NCBI RefSeq assembly: GCF_027497195.1
Contig: NZ_CP114905.1
Location: 7,389,001 to 7,453,000, forward strand
Direction: 5' to 3'
Source of the DNA: Streptomyces sp. WMMC500
GTDB lineage: Bacteria; Actinomycetota; Actinomycetes; Streptomycetales; Streptomycetaceae
Length of the DNA: 64,000 nt
Positions within the stretch are counted from its first letter, which is position 1; every line of letters begins with the position of its first letter. The notes beneath the pieces are model-generated. The model did not search any database. It saw nothing but the letters and a program-made list of their open reading frames with translations, and had not been told where the DNA came from. The position numbers and the translations under genes are program-made. Shown in pieces: positions 40,758 to 49,723 of the stretch.

Positions 40758-40952
40758 ATGAGCATGGCAGTGGTCGGCCTGCTGGCCGGCATGGCGCTGG
40801 GATTCGCCGGCTACTTCGGCGGGTTCGGCGCCTTCCTGCTGGTGGCGGCGCTCGGCGCGATCGGCTTCGTCGTCGGCCGGGTGCTGGACGGCGACCTGGA
40901 GCCGGGCGACTTCTTCCGCAGGCCGGGCGAGCGCGACGACCGGCGGCGGTGA
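40758..40952 (+). CDS. small membrane protein of the Asp23 operon
   Basis: 64 aa. Two hydrophobic segments (VVGLLAGMALGFAGYFG and GAFLLVAALGAIGFVVG) are joined by a short glycine turn, with the acidic/basic tail DLEPGDFFRRPGERDDRRR. It resembles the short DUF2273-like proteins found in Asp23 operons. ATG 40758 has GGGAAGG eight bases upstream. The stop lies 3 bp before the next gene. Confidence 0.8.
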   Translation: MSMAVVGLLAGMALGFAGYFGGFGAFLLVAALGAIGFVVGRVLDGDLEPGDFFRRPGERDDRRR

Positions 40953-40955
40953 CCG

Positions 40956-41393
40956 GTGGCGTCCGCGGCGAGCGGGGAGCACGACGCCCAGGCGGAGCAG
41001 GCGGGGCAGTCCGCGCCCGCCCCCGGGGCGCAGGAGGACGGGGCGGAGGCCGAAGGACCCGCCGTGCCGGCGGGGGAGCGGGGCGCCACCCGGATCGAGG
41101 ACCGCGTCATCGCGAAGATCGCCTCCCAGGCGGCCCGCGAGGCGCTCCTCGGCGCGCCGGGAACCGACGCCGCGCACGCCGCCGTCGTCGTACGGGGCGG
41201 CACCGCCCGCGTCCGCGTCGGCGTCCACCTCGGCTTCCCGTCCGACCTCGGCGCCCAGTGCTGCGCCGTGAGTCGGGCCGTGACCGAGCGGGTAAGAGCC
41301 CTGGTCGGGCTTGAGGTGCCGGAGGTGGCCGTGGAAGTCGAGCGGCTGCACGCGACGGAGCGGCCGAACGCGCCGCGGGGGAGGGTGCGATGA
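40956..41393 (+). CDS. second Asp23/Gls24-type protein
   Basis: 145 aa. An acidic Ala/Gln/Gly-rich N-terminus (about 1-42) is followed by an Asp23-like domain with TRIEDRVIAKIASQAAREAL and VRVGVHLGFPSDLGAQCCAV. It is a divergent paralogue of the product encoded at 40233. GTG start 4 bp after the previous stop. Its stop overlaps the next start (ATGA at 41390). Confidence 0.82.
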   Translation: MASAASGEHDAQAEQAGQSAPAPGAQEDGAEAEGPAVPAGERGATRIEDRVIAKIASQAAREALLGAPGTDAAHAAVVVRGGTARVRVGVHLGFPSDLGAQCCAVSRAVTERVRALVGLEVPEVAVEVERLHATERPNAPRGRVR

Positions 41394-42070
41394 GCGGGGA
41401 CCGGACGACGTCCCGGCCGCCGGGCGGCACGGCGGGTGCCGCGACCGCCGAGCCGGACGAGTGGCGGCAGCGCACGTCGGCCTCCGGGTACGCGGGCGAG
41501 CCGGCCGACGGCGGGATCGCCGGCGCGGCGGCGGCCCGCTTCTGGTCCGTACGCCGCGTGCCCGCCGCGCTCACCGCCGCCGCGGCCACCGCGGGCATCG
41601 GCCTGCTGCTCTACGACGTCGTCGCCGTGCGCGCGGAACGCCCCGCGATGCGCTGGCGCCGCAGCGTCGCCGACGAACTCGCCGCCCGCCCGCTCGACGA
41701 CCCCTGGGTGCTCGCCGCCGCCGGCCTGGCCGTGCTGCTCGGCGCCTGGCTGGTGCTGCTGGCCGTCACCCCGGGGCTGCGCGGCGTGCTGCCGATGCGG
41801 CACGCCTCGCCGGACCTGCGGGCGGGGCTCGACCGGCGGGCGGCGTCCGTCGTGCTGCGCGACCGGGCCATGCAGATCTCCGGCGTGCGGTCGGTACGGG
41901 TCACGGTGGGCCGGCGCCGGGTCAGCGCCCGCGCCGAGTCCCACTTCCGCGAGCTGGACGACGTGCGCGCCGACCTCGCCGCGGTCCTCGGCGAAGGCAT
42001 CCGCGAACTCGGCCTCGCCCGCAGGCCGGAGCTGTCCGTCCACGTACGCCGGCCGCCGGCGAAGGGGTGA
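41390..42070 (+). CDS. DUF6286-type membrane protein
   Basis: 226 aa. A hydrophilic N-terminus (1-50) precedes two membrane helices (about 52-75, RRVPAALTAAAATAGIGLLL, and 105-125, VLAAAGLAVLLGAWLVLLAV). The cytosolic domain carries LDRRAASVVLRDRAMQISGV and VTVGRRRVSARAESHF, the pattern of DUF6286 proteins in streptomycete Asp23 operons. Coupled to the Asp23 paralogue by a 4-bp overlap. Probably a membrane partner of the Asp23 layer. Confidence 0.82.
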   Translation: MSGDRTTSRPPGGTAGAATAEPDEWRQRTSASGYAGEPADGGIAGAAAARFWSVRRVPAALTAAAATAGIGLLLYDVVAVRAERPAMRWRRSVADELAARPLDDPWVLAAAGLAVLLGAWLVLLAVTPGLRGVLPMRHASPDLRAGLDRRAASVVLRDRAMQISGVRSVRVTVGRRRVSARAESHFRELDDVRADLAAVLGEGIRELGLARRPELSVHVRRPPAKG

Positions 42071-42075
42071 GCGCG

Positions 42076-42774
42076 ATGCTGCGCGTGGTCAACCGGATCC
42101 TGCTCGCCGTCGCCGGCCTCGTGGTCGCGGGCGCCGGCATCGCCGTGCTCTTCGCCGGCCTCGACCTGCCGCGGCCCGGCTTCGCGCCGTACGCCGACGG
42201 CTCCGACGACGTGCTGCTCAGCCGCGGCACGCGGCTGCGGTGGCGGGACGAGGGCTGGTGGTGGCCGACGGTGATCGGCGGCCTGTCGCTGCTCGTCCTC
42301 TGCTGCGGCTGGTGGCTCGTCGCCCAGTTGCGCCGGGGCCGGCTCGGCGAGGTCGTCGTCGACACCGGCGGCGGGGTCGTGCCGGGCGCGCCCGGTGCGG
42401 ACGGCGGCAAGGCGAAGGACTGGGCCTCCGCCACCGACCCCGACACCGGCGAAACCGAGTCGGCGGGCGGCACGCTCACGCTGCCGGCCGCCCCGATGGC
42501 CCTGCTGCGCGGGTCCGCGCTGGAGGAGGTGCTGGCGGAGGAGGCCGGTGCGCTGGAAGGGGTGGAACGGGCCCGGGTGACGCTCACGGGCCGGCGCACG
42601 GCGCCGCGCGCCGGCTTCGGCGTCCTGCTGGGCCCCGGCGCGCATCCCGCGGCGGCCGTGGACCACATCGAGGAGCGGGCGCTGGCCCCGGCCCGCGCGT
42701 CCGTGGGGCTCGCGCGGCTGCCCGCGGAGATCCGGTTCCGGGCGGCCAAGCACCGGCCGGAGCGCGTCTCGTGA
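42076..42774 (+). CDS. amaP: alkaline-shock membrane anchor protein AmaP
   Basis: 232 aa. Two N-terminal membrane helices (RILLAVAGLVVAGAGIAVLF and VIGGLSLLVLCCGWWLVAQL) precede a cytosolic Asp23-like domain (about 145-232, SALEEVLAEEAGALEGVERA and RVTLTGRRTAP). That is the layout of AmaP, which anchors Asp23 to the membrane. ATG 42076 follows GAAGGGG. A GTG at 42067 overlapping the previous stop is the alternative. Last gene of the operon. Confidence 0.8.
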   Translation: MLRVVNRILLAVAGLVVAGAGIAVLFAGLDLPRPGFAPYADGSDDVLLSRGTRLRWRDEGWWWPTVIGGLSLLVLCCGWWLVAQLRRGRLGEVVVDTGGGVVPGAPGADGGKAKDWASATDPDTGETESAGGTLTLPAAPMALLRGSALEEVLAEEAGALEGVERARVTLTGRRTAPRAGFGVLLGPGAHPAAAVDHIEERALAPARASVGLARLPAEIRFRAAKHRPERVS

Positions 42775-42807
42775 CGGCGCGGGCGGGCGCGGGCCCGTAG
42801 GTCTTAT

Positions 42808-42834
42808 CCGTGGCCGTGGCCGTGGCCGTGGCCG
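42808..42834. repeat. hexanucleotide tandem repeat (CCGTGG)4
   Basis: Four exact copies of CCGTGG and a partial CCG lie in the 222-bp convergent gap between amaP and the SDR gene. A candidate variable-number locus. Confidence 0.85.
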
Positions 42835-42996
42835 ACCGCGGCGGTCGCGCGGTGCGCGCGGCTCGTACCGGCGGTACGGCCCGTACGGCGCACGCGCGGC
42901 CGGCCCGGGGACCGGGCGCCGCCCGTCGCGCCCGGGGGTAACCGGCGTCCGCGGCCGGCGTCCGTCGTCGCTCGTGCTCTCCGGAAGGCCATCGGC

Positions 42997-43752
42997 TCAG
43001 ATGCTCCGCCGCATGCCGCCGTCGATCGGCAGCATGATCCCGGTCAGGTACGAGGCCGCCGGCGACAGCAGGAACGCCGCCGTGCGGCCGAACTCCTCCG
43101 GGGTGCCGTAGCGGCCGAGCGGGATCTTCGCCTCCATCCGGGCGCGGGCCGCCTCCGCGTCGCCGGACAGCGCGTCCAGCTCGCGGGCCCGGTCGGTGTC
43201 GATCCGCGCCGGCAGCAGCCCCACGACCCGCACGCCGCGCGGCCCGAGGTCGTCGGCGAGCGACTTGGCGTATCCGGCGAGCCCGGGGCGCAGTCCGTTG
43301 GAGATGGTCAGCCCGGGAATCGGCTCGTGGACGGAGCCGGAGAGCACGAAGCCGATGACCCCGCCCTCCGCCAGCTCGCCCGCGGCCGTCCTGGCCATCC
43401 GCATCGCGCCGAGGAAGACGGAGCCGAACGCCGTCTCCCACTCGGCGTCGGTGTTGGCGGTGGCGTTGCCCGCCGGCGGGCCGCCGACGCTGATGAGCAC
43501 GCCGTCGAAGCGGCCGAAGCGCTCCCGGGCGGCGGCGATGAGCCGGTCCGGGGTGCCCGGGTCCGCGTTGTCGGCGGCGACGCCGACGGCCGACCCGCCG
43601 AGCGCGGCGGTGGCGTTCGCCACGCGGTCCTTGTCGCGGCCGCTGATCACCACCTTCGCGCCCTCGGCGAGCAGTTGCTCGGCGACGGCGAGACCGAGGC
43701 CGCGCGAGCCCCCGGTCACGACGTACGCGCGGTCGTTGAGTCCAAGATCCAT
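42997..43752 (-). CDS. atypical short-chain dehydrogenase/reductase
   Basis: 251-aa SDR with a normal cofactor loop TGGSRGLG, an N-terminal Rossmann fold and the catalytic-region serine in LSGSVHEP. The YxxxK pair is missing: in the expected place the sequence is SNGLRPGLAGYAKSL, so Tyr is Ser and Lys is Arg. This matches a known divergent SDR subgroup with a SNxxR signature. The C-terminal SYLTGIMLPIDGGMRRSI is typical. It follows the SURF1 gene by 20 bp on the same strand. Substrate unknown. Confidence 0.88.
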   Translation of the reverse strand: MDLGLNDRAYVVTGGSRGLGLAVAEQLLAEGAKVVISGRDKDRVANATAALGGSAVGVAADNADPGTPDRLIAAARERFGRFDGVLISVGGPPAGNATANTDAEWETAFGSVFLGAMRMARTAAGELAEGGVIGFVLSGSVHEPIPGLTISNGLRPGLAGYAKSLADDLGPRGVRVVGLLPARIDTDRARELDALSGDAEAARARMEAKIPLGRYGTPEEFGRTAAFLLSPAASYLTGIMLPIDGGMRRSI

Positions 43753-43772
43753 GGGGGTCAGTCTGCCGCCAT

Positions 43773-44717
43773 CTACTCGGCGGGCGCCAGGGATGGGGCA
43801 CGGTCGTCGTCCGCGGCGGGCCGCGCCGGGGCGGCGGCGGTCTCCCCGGCCCCGCCCGCCGCCGTCGCGCCCGGTGCCTGCCCCTCCGCCGCGGGATCGT
43901 CCGGCCCGGGCCCGTCCCGCGTGGACGAGTCCTCCGCCGGCTCGTCATGCGCCGCCTTCGCCGCCACCTCCTCGCGGTCGCGGCGCTCGCGGCGTACCAG
44001 AACCCACCAGCCGAACGGCACCGCCGCCGCGAAGATCCACCACTGGATCGCGTACGCGATGTGCACCCCGATGCTGCTGTGGTCCGGCTCGGCGACCGGC
44101 TCCGGCTGCCTGCCCGCGGGCCGCGGCGAGGTCCCGACCAGCTCGACGAAGCCGCAGAGCACCGGCCCCGGCAGGCCGTCCGCGGCCTGGTCGGCGCTGT
44201 TGATCAGCATCACCTGGCGGTCCGGCAGGCCCGCCTTGTCGCGGATGCCGCTGCCGGTCGTCTCGTCGGGGCGCAGCCGGCCGGTGACGGTGACCTCGCC
44301 GGCCGGCGGGGGCGGCACCTCGGGGAAGGTGGTGAGGTCGGCGCCGGCGGGCACCCAGCCCCGGTTGACGAGGACCGCGGAGCCGTCGGCGAGGCGGAGC
44401 GGGGTGACGACGAAGTAGCCCTGCTTGTCGTCGGCGCCGAGCCGCTGCCGTACGACGACCTCCCGCTTCGGCTCGTACGCGCCGGTGGCGGTGACCGTGC
44501 GCCAGGTGTCCGCGCGCGGCACCGGGCGCCCCTCGCGCGTCAGCCGGTCCACCGGGACCGGCTTCGCCGTGAGGTTCCGGGCGACGAGGTCGTTGCGGGC
44601 GACCCGGTCCTGGTGGCGGTGCAACTGCCAGAAGCCGAGCTGGATCATCACGGGGATGAGCAGGACGGCCACCAGGGTGACGATCACCCACTGCCGGGAC
44701 AACAGGAAGCGGTACAC
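43773..44717 (-). CDS. SURF1-family cytochrome oxidase assembly protein
   Basis: 314 aa. Two membrane helices frame an extracellular domain: N-terminal VIVTLVAVLLIPVMIQLGFW (with QLGFWQLHRHQDRVARN, a SURF1 signature) and IAYAIQWWIFAAAVPFGWWV. Between them lie DTWRTVTATGAYEP and VLVNRGWVPAG, also family motifs. It has an unusually long acidic Pro/Ala-rich cytosolic tail of about 75 residues. It helps insert haem into the aa3 oxidase. The SDR gene follows on the same strand. Confidence 0.93.
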   Translation of the reverse strand: MYRFLLSRQWVIVTLVAVLLIPVMIQLGFWQLHRHQDRVARNDLVARNLTAKPVPVDRLTREGRPVPRADTWRTVTATGAYEPKREVVVRQRLGADDKQGYFVVTPLRLADGSAVLVNRGWVPAGADLTTFPEVPPPPAGEVTVTGRLRPDETTGSGIRDKAGLPDRQVMLINSADQAADGLPGPVLCGFVELVGTSPRPAGRQPEPVAEPDHSSIGVHIAYAIQWWIFAAAVPFGWWVLVRRERRDREEVAAKAAHDEPAEDSSTRDGPGPDDPAAEGQAPGATAAGGAGETAAAPARPAADDDRAPSLAPAE

Positions 44718-44772
44718 CCCTCGACCGTACTCCCCGGTGTGCCGCCGCCCGACGGGACCCCGGCCGGGGCCG

Positions 44773-45903
44773 CTACCCCGCCCCGCCGTCCGCCGCAGGC
44801 CGGGTGTCCGCCGGCTCGACGTCCCGCATGAGATGGAGGAAGGCCGCCTCGTCGATCACCGGGGTGCCGTGCGCCGCCGCCCGCGTCACCTTGCTCGTCG
44901 GCGCGCCCGGGTCGTTGGTGACGAGGACGCTCGTGTAGCGCGAGACGCTGGCCGCGACGTGCAGCCCGGCCTCGACCGCCCGGTCCTCCAGCAGGCTGCG
45001 GTCCACCGACGTGTCGCCGGAGAACGCCACGCGCATGCCCTGCCTGAGCCGGCCGCCGCGCACGTACCGCCCCGGGTTGGGGTACGGGGACGGGGGCAGC
45101 CGGCGGTTCGGCCGCCAGGTGCGCCACTGGTACGCGCCGTGCCCGCCCGGCGAGCGCGTGCCGCCGGAGCCGCCGGCGGCCCCGGCCGGCGCCTGCTCCG
45201 CCCACTCGGTCAGCGGCTGGCAGGCCAGCAGCGGCAGCCGGGCGCCGGCCTCGGCGGCCTGCCGCAGGCTGGGGCGGAAGATCTCGGCGAGGACGCGGGC
45301 GTCGTCCTCGGCGTCGTGGGCCCTGCGCTGGGCGACGCCGAAGTGGGCCGCGAGCGACGCCAGCCGGGCGTTGGGCAGCGGCAGCCGCAGTTGCCGGGCG
45401 AGTGCGATGGTGCACAGCCGCCGGCGCACCGGGGCCGTGAGCCCGGCGCGCGCGTACTCGCGGGCGATCATCATCCAGTCGAAGACCGCGTTGTGCGCGA
45501 CGAGCACCCGGCCCTCCAGCCGCGCCGTGAACTCCTCGGCGATCTCCGGGAAGAGCGGTGCGTCGGCGAGCATCTCGCGGGTGAGGCCGTGGATCCACAC
45601 GGGACCGGGGTCGCGACGCGGGTTGACCAGCGTGTACCAACTGTCCTCGACCGTGCCGCGGGCGTCGAGCCGGTAGACGGCGGCGGAGACGATGCGGTCG
45701 TCGGAGCGCAGGCCGGTGGTCTCGACGTCGACGACGGCGTACGCCTCCGGGTAGTCGGCGGGCCAGCGGTCGGCGGGGGCGCCGGGCGCGGGGATGCCGG
45801 GGGCGGGGATGGCCTGGTGCCGTTCGACCGGATCGGTGCCCGGAAGGGGCTGCTGCTGCGCGACTTGACGGGGACTCAGGGGCGCCGCGCGGTCTTCGAG
45901 CAT
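44773..45903 (-). CDS. DEDDh 3'-5' exonuclease with C-terminal BRCT domain
   Basis: 376 aa. The exonuclease domain (about 50-215) has the four acidic/histidine motifs: VVDVETTGL (D, E), AHNAVFDW (D) and AHDAEDDA (H, D), as in the epsilon subunit of DNA polymerase III. A Gly/Pro linker follows, then a BRCT domain (about 285-360: GMRVAFSGDTSVDRSLLEDR and SVLVTNDPGAPTSK). Such proteins are common in actinobacteria and probably serve DNA repair. The in-frame ATG at 45903 begins MLEDRAAPL. Confidence 0.92.
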   Translation of the reverse strand: MLEDRAAPLSPRQVAQQQPLPGTDPVERHQAIPAPGIPAPGAPADRWPADYPEAYAVVDVETTGLRSDDRIVSAAVYRLDARGTVEDSWYTLVNPRRDPGPVWIHGLTREMLADAPLFPEIAEEFTARLEGRVLVAHNAVFDWMMIAREYARAGLTAPVRRRLCTIALARQLRLPLPNARLASLAAHFGVAQRRAHDAEDDARVLAEIFRPSLRQAAEAGARLPLLACQPLTEWAEQAPAGAAGGSGGTRSPGGHGAYQWRTWRPNRRLPPSPYPNPGRYVRGGRLRQGMRVAFSGDTSVDRSLLEDRAVEAGLHVAASVSRYTSVLVTNDPGAPTSKVTRAAAHGTPVIDEAAFLHLMRDVEPADTRPAADGGAG

Positions 45904-45993
45904 GGGTTCAGAGCATAGAGGCTGCCACCGACACCGCCGCGCGTCCGGGTGCCGCCGGGGGCCGTCCGGGGGCCGCCGAGGGGCCGTCCGCGG

Positions 45994-46683
45994 TCAGCCG
46001 GAGGGCTGCCCTGCCGCCGGTCCGCGCGGGGTGACCAGCCCCGTTTCGTAGGCGATGACCACGAGTTGGGCCCTGTCCCGGGCGCCGAGTTTCGTCATCG
46101 CCCGGCTGACGTGCGTCTTTGCGGTGATCGGACTGATGTGCAGCCGGGCGGCGATCTCCTCGTTGCTGAGACCCCCGCCGACGAGGGTGACGACCTCGCG
46201 CTCGCGCCGGGTGAGGTCGCGCAGCGCGTCGTCCGCGTCGGGCGCGCCGCCCGCGGGGCGGGAGACGTACTCCTGGATCAGCTTGCGCGTGAGCGCGGGG
46301 GAGAGCAGCGCGTCGCCGCGGGCGGCGACCCGTACGCCGTGGAGCAGGTCCTCCGGCTCCATGTCCTTGACGAGGAACCCGGCGGCACCGGCGCGCAGCG
46401 CGCCCCAGACGTACTCGTCCACGCCGTAGTTGGTGAGGATCACGACGTGCACGCCGGCGAGTTCGGGGTCGGCGGCGATCCTGCGGGTCGCCTCGATGCC
46501 GTCGAGCACCGGCATCTGCACGTCGACCAGCGCCACGTCCGGCCGGTGCCGCGCCGCCAGCCGGGCGCCCTCGGCGCCGTCGGAGGCCTCGCCGACCACC
46601 TCGATGTCGTCCTCGGCGTCGAGCAGCGCCCGGAACCCGCCCCGGATGAGGGCCTGGTCGTCCACGAGCAGCACCCGGATCAC
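45994..46683 (-). CDS. NarL/LuxR-family response regulator
   Basis: 229 aa. The receiver domain has phospho-acceptor Asp54 in LVDVQMPVLDG, the acidic pair near residue 8 and the Lys in FLVKDMEPED. The LuxR-type helix-turn-helix reads LTRREREVVTLVGGGLSNEE followed by IAARLHISPITAKTHV. The GTG at 46683 overlaps the kinase stop by 4 bp (GTGA), so kinase and regulator are coupled. Target genes unknown. Confidence 0.95.
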   Translation of the reverse strand: MIRVLLVDDQALIRGGFRALLDAEDDIEVVGEASDGAEGARLAARHRPDVALVDVQMPVLDGIEATRRIAADPELAGVHVVILTNYGVDEYVWGALRAGAAGFLVKDMEPEDLLHGVRVAARGDALLSPALTRKLIQEYVSRPAGGAPDADDALRDLTRREREVVTLVGGGLSNEEIAARLHISPITAKTHVSRAMTKLGARDRAQLVVIAYETGLVTPRGPAAGQPSG

Positions 46684-47918
46684 GGGGCCGCCTTCGCCGC
46701 GGGCCCGGCGGGCTGCCGCACCGGGAGTTCGGCACGTACCCGGAAGCCGCCCTCCGGCCGCGGCGCGGCGTGCAGTTCGCCGCCGAGCGCGGTGACGCGC
46801 TCGCGCATCCCCGTCAGACCGATGCCCGGCTCCGGCGGCGCGGCCGGGTCGGCGGCGCCGTCGTCGTCGACCTGGACGACGACCCTGTCCGGCGCGTACG
46901 ACACCTGCACACCCACCGCCGCCGCGGGGCCCGCGTGCCGCGCGGCGTTCGTCAGCGACTCCTGCACGATCCGGTACGCCGCCCGGTCCACCTCCGCAGG
47001 CAGCACCGGCCGCTCGCCCGCGACGGCCACCGTCGCCGGCACCCCCGCGCCCCGGGCCCGCTCCACCAGTTCCGGCAGCCGCTCCAGGCCGACGCCCTCG
47101 GCGCCGCCGTCCGTGCTGCGCAGGACGTGCAGCGTGGCGCGCAGCTCGCGCGCGGCGTCGCCGCTGGCCTCCTGGATGGCCAGCAGCGCCGGCGGGGGCT
47201 CCGCGCCGCGCTTCCTCGACAGGTGCACGGCCACCCCCGCCTGCACCTTGATCACGGAGATGCTGTGCGTGAGGGTGTCGTGCAGCTCGCGGGCGATGCG
47301 CAGCCGCTCCTCGTCGGCGCTGCGCTGCGCGTTCTCCGCGGCCCGCTCCTCGGCCTGGGCGAGCATCGCCTCGTGCTGGATGCGCATCGCGGCGGCCATG
47401 GCGCACGCCACCACCCAGCCGAAGCTCAGGAACCGTTTCTCCAGCGCCGCGCGCAGCGCCTCGTCGCTCAGCGGGAGCAGCGGCAGCGAGCCGAGGCTGA
47501 CCGCGAGGGAGGCGAGGGCGACGACCGCGAAGAAGGCGCGGTGCCCGCCGCGGATGCAGCGGTAGACGGCGACCAGCAGCGGCAGCACCGGGCTGCCGTC
47601 GGGATAGCCGCGGAGCTGGTAGGCGACCATGGCCACCGCCGTGACCACCAGCACCGCCCGCGGGAAGCGGTGCCGGGCCACCAGCGCCGCGCTGCCCGCC
47701 GTGCCGAGCACCCAGGCGAGCGCGTCGAGCCCGGTGCGCCCCTCCGGCGCGAGCAGCATCGTGCCCACGCAGCCGAGCGCCACGACGGCGGCGAAGCCCG
47801 CGTCCCTGGCATACGCGCGGGCACCCCGCGCCGTCTTCCGCCCGTCCTCGATCGCGGTCGCGAGGTAGCGGAACACCGTGTGCTCGCTGTTCGCGTCCGT
47901 CTGCGCTGCCGCCGTCAT
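46680..47918 (-). CDS. sensor histidine kinase, NarL-partner (HisKA_3) type
   Basis: 412 aa. About five hydrophobic N-terminal segments with very short loops (residues 40-165) suggest a signal sensed in the membrane. A DHp helix follows with phospho-acceptor His in IARELHDTLTHSISVIKVQA, then the HATPase_c domain (AYRIVQESLTNAARHAG N-box, VDDDGAADP and GIGLTGMRERV G-boxes). This layout is shared by kinases of cell-envelope stress regulators. The gene pair stands alone, so the stimulus is unknown. ATG 47918. Confidence 0.94.
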   Translation of the reverse strand: MTAAAQTDANSEHTVFRYLATAIEDGRKTARGARAYARDAGFAAVVALGCVGTMLLAPEGRTGLDALAWVLGTAGSAALVARHRFPRAVLVVTAVAMVAYQLRGYPDGSPVLPLLVAVYRCIRGGHRAFFAVVALASLAVSLGSLPLLPLSDEALRAALEKRFLSFGWVVACAMAAAMRIQHEAMLAQAEERAAENAQRSADEERLRIARELHDTLTHSISVIKVQAGVAVHLSRKRGAEPPPALLAIQEASGDAARELRATLHVLRSTDGGAEGVGLERLPELVERARGAGVPATVAVAGERPVLPAEVDRAAYRIVQESLTNAARHAGPAAAVGVQVSYAPDRVVVQVDDDGAADPAAPPEPGIGLTGMRERVTALGGELHAAPRPEGGFRVRAELPVRQPAGPAAKAAP

Positions 47919-48137
47919 GCCCTGCACCGTAGCCAATCGGCGCCGGTCAGGCGTCCTCCGGGAGGTGCAGCGGGCGCTGCTACGCAGGTTGCAGGCGGCG
48001 GGCCCGTACACCCCCGACGGCAGCGCGGGAGCCGCTCGACGGACGATGACGAGCCGCGGCCCGGGGGCGGATCGTGGAGGCCGACGGCAGCCGGCCGCCA
48101 GACGGCCGGCACGGGGACGGCGGACGGGAGACCCACC

Positions 48138-48500
48138 ATGCCCTTTCACGGAGCTGACGGAGACCAGCGCGTACGGATCCCGCAGCCGGCGGCGGCGCGG
48201 GATGCCGTACGGGAGCCGGAGGCGGTACGGCACGTGGTGCCGCACGCGGTGCGGCGCGACGCCGCGCGGTGGGACGCCCGGCGCACCCGGCACCTGCGGC
48301 TGCGGCTGGCGGACCCCGCCCGCCGCGCCGAGGCGCGGCGGCTGCTCACGCTCGTCCTCGACGTGCCCCCGCTGCCCGGCGCCGACCCGGCGGTGCTGGT
48401 CGCCGAGGTACCGGACGGCCGGCGGGCCGTGGACGTCCTCATCGAGCTGGCGTGGGCGCGGATCGAGCTGGACGGGTTCGGTCTCGACGCCGCGGCCTGA
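48138..48500 (+). CDS. small unrecognised Arg/Ala-rich protein
   Basis: 120 aa. Not recognised. The first 60 residues are Arg/His rich, and the C-terminal half is a possible alpha/beta unit ending RAVDVLIELAWARIELDGFG. ATG 48138 follows GACGGGAG with 8-nt spacing, and third-position G+C fits a real gene. Divergent from the histidine kinase gene across 219 bp without other features. Confidence 0.5.
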   Translation: MPFHGADGDQRVRIPQPAAARDAVREPEAVRHVVPHAVRRDAARWDARRTRHLRLRLADPARRAEARRLLTLVLDVPPLPGADPAVLVAEVPDGRRAVDVLIELAWARIELDGFGLDAAA

Positions 48501-48660
48501 CGGCCCGCGCCGGGAGCGGTGACGAGGGAGCGCGCCCGGCGCCGGCCGTCAACTCCCGGGGACCCGCGGACACTTGGCGGCACGCCCGGCACGTATCGTG
48601 TGGCGCGTCCATGCAAAAAAGTGATGGCGCGGGCGAAGAGGGCGGTGACACGATCCCCCG

Positions 48661-49596
48661 GTGGACTCACGATATCTGCGCGCTTTCGTGACGGTGGCCG
48701 AGACCGGCGGGATATCCGCGGCGGCCGAACGGCTCGGGTACGCGCAGTCGAGCCTCAGCGCCCAACTCCGCCGCCTGGAACAGGAACTCGGCGTCACCGT
48801 CGTCGTCCGCACCTCCACCGGCGCGTCCCTCACCGAGGCCGGGAGCCGGCTGCTGCCGTACGCGCGCGAGGCGCTGGAGATCGACGAACGCATGCGCAGT
48901 GCCGCCGCCGCCTCGCGGCCCCGGCTGCGCATCGGCGCACCGGAGACGCTGGCGGGCGAGTGGCTGCCGGACATCGTCACCGCGCTCGACTACGGTGCCG
49001 GCGGGCCGGACGCGGACGCGGAGATCAGCGTCGTCGTCGGGTCCCGGGAACGCCTGGCGGAGCAACTGGCCGCCGGCGAACTGGACCTCGCCTTCCACTT
49101 CGACGACGGCAGCCGCACCGCGGGCCCCAGCGCGGTCGTCGGCCACGAGGAGGTCGTGCTCGTCGCCGGCCCCGCCCACCCGCTGGCGGGCGCGGCGGAG
49201 GTCACCGAGGCGGACGTGCTGGCCGCCGACTTCCTCGTCGCGGAGCCGGGCTGCAGCTCGACCGTCCTCTACGACCGCCTCACCCGCGACCTCCCCACCC
49301 GCACCCGCGCCGCCACGGCCGCCGGCTCCCTGCCCGCGCTGCGCCGCCTGGCGGCGCACGGCCGCGGCCTGGCGCTGCTGCCCAGGCTGGCCGTCGTACG
49401 GGACCTGGAGGACGGCGGCCTCGTCGACCTCACGCTGGCCCCGCGCCCCGGCCCGGTCGCGATCGAGGCCCGCTGGCGCCGGGACCCGGGCCAGGCGGAA
49501 CCCACACTGCGCGCGGTCCTCCGCCTCGCCCGCCGCCACACCGACCAGCTCCCCGCCTCGCCCGCCCGCCGGCGGGCCCCGGCCCCCACGGCCTGA
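48661..49596 (+). CDS. LysR-family transcriptional regulator
   Basis: 311 aa. The N-terminal LTTR helix-turn-helix (FVTVAETGGISAAAERLGYA and QSSLSAQLRRLEQELGVTV) is followed by a periplasmic-binding-like effector domain (about 92-295). A Pro/Arg tail extends past the usual end. GTG 48661 begins the conserved VDSRYLRAF. The next gene is on the opposite strand and convergent, so the target is not evident. No neighbour is divergent from its own promoter except the small protein gene upstream on the same strand. Confidence 0.93.
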   Translation: MDSRYLRAFVTVAETGGISAAAERLGYAQSSLSAQLRRLEQELGVTVVVRTSTGASLTEAGSRLLPYAREALEIDERMRSAAAASRPRLRIGAPETLAGEWLPDIVTALDYGAGGPDADAEISVVVGSRERLAEQLAAGELDLAFHFDDGSRTAGPSAVVGHEEVVLVAGPAHPLAGAAEVTEADVLAADFLVAEPGCSSTVLYDRLTRDLPTRTRAATAAGSLPALRRLAAHGRGLALLPRLAVVRDLEDGGLVDLTLAPRPGPVAIEARWRRDPGQAEPTLRAVLRLARRHTDQLPASPARRRAPAPTA

Positions 49597-49723
49597 CGCG
49601 CGCGGTGGTACGGCCCGGCGGTCCTCACCCCACCACCCGGGGCAGGAGCGCGGACGCGACCGTGGCGTTCGGCCGGCGCCCGCGCGAGCTACTCCGCTGT
49701 GCGAGCAGCCCCTCGCCCCGTGC

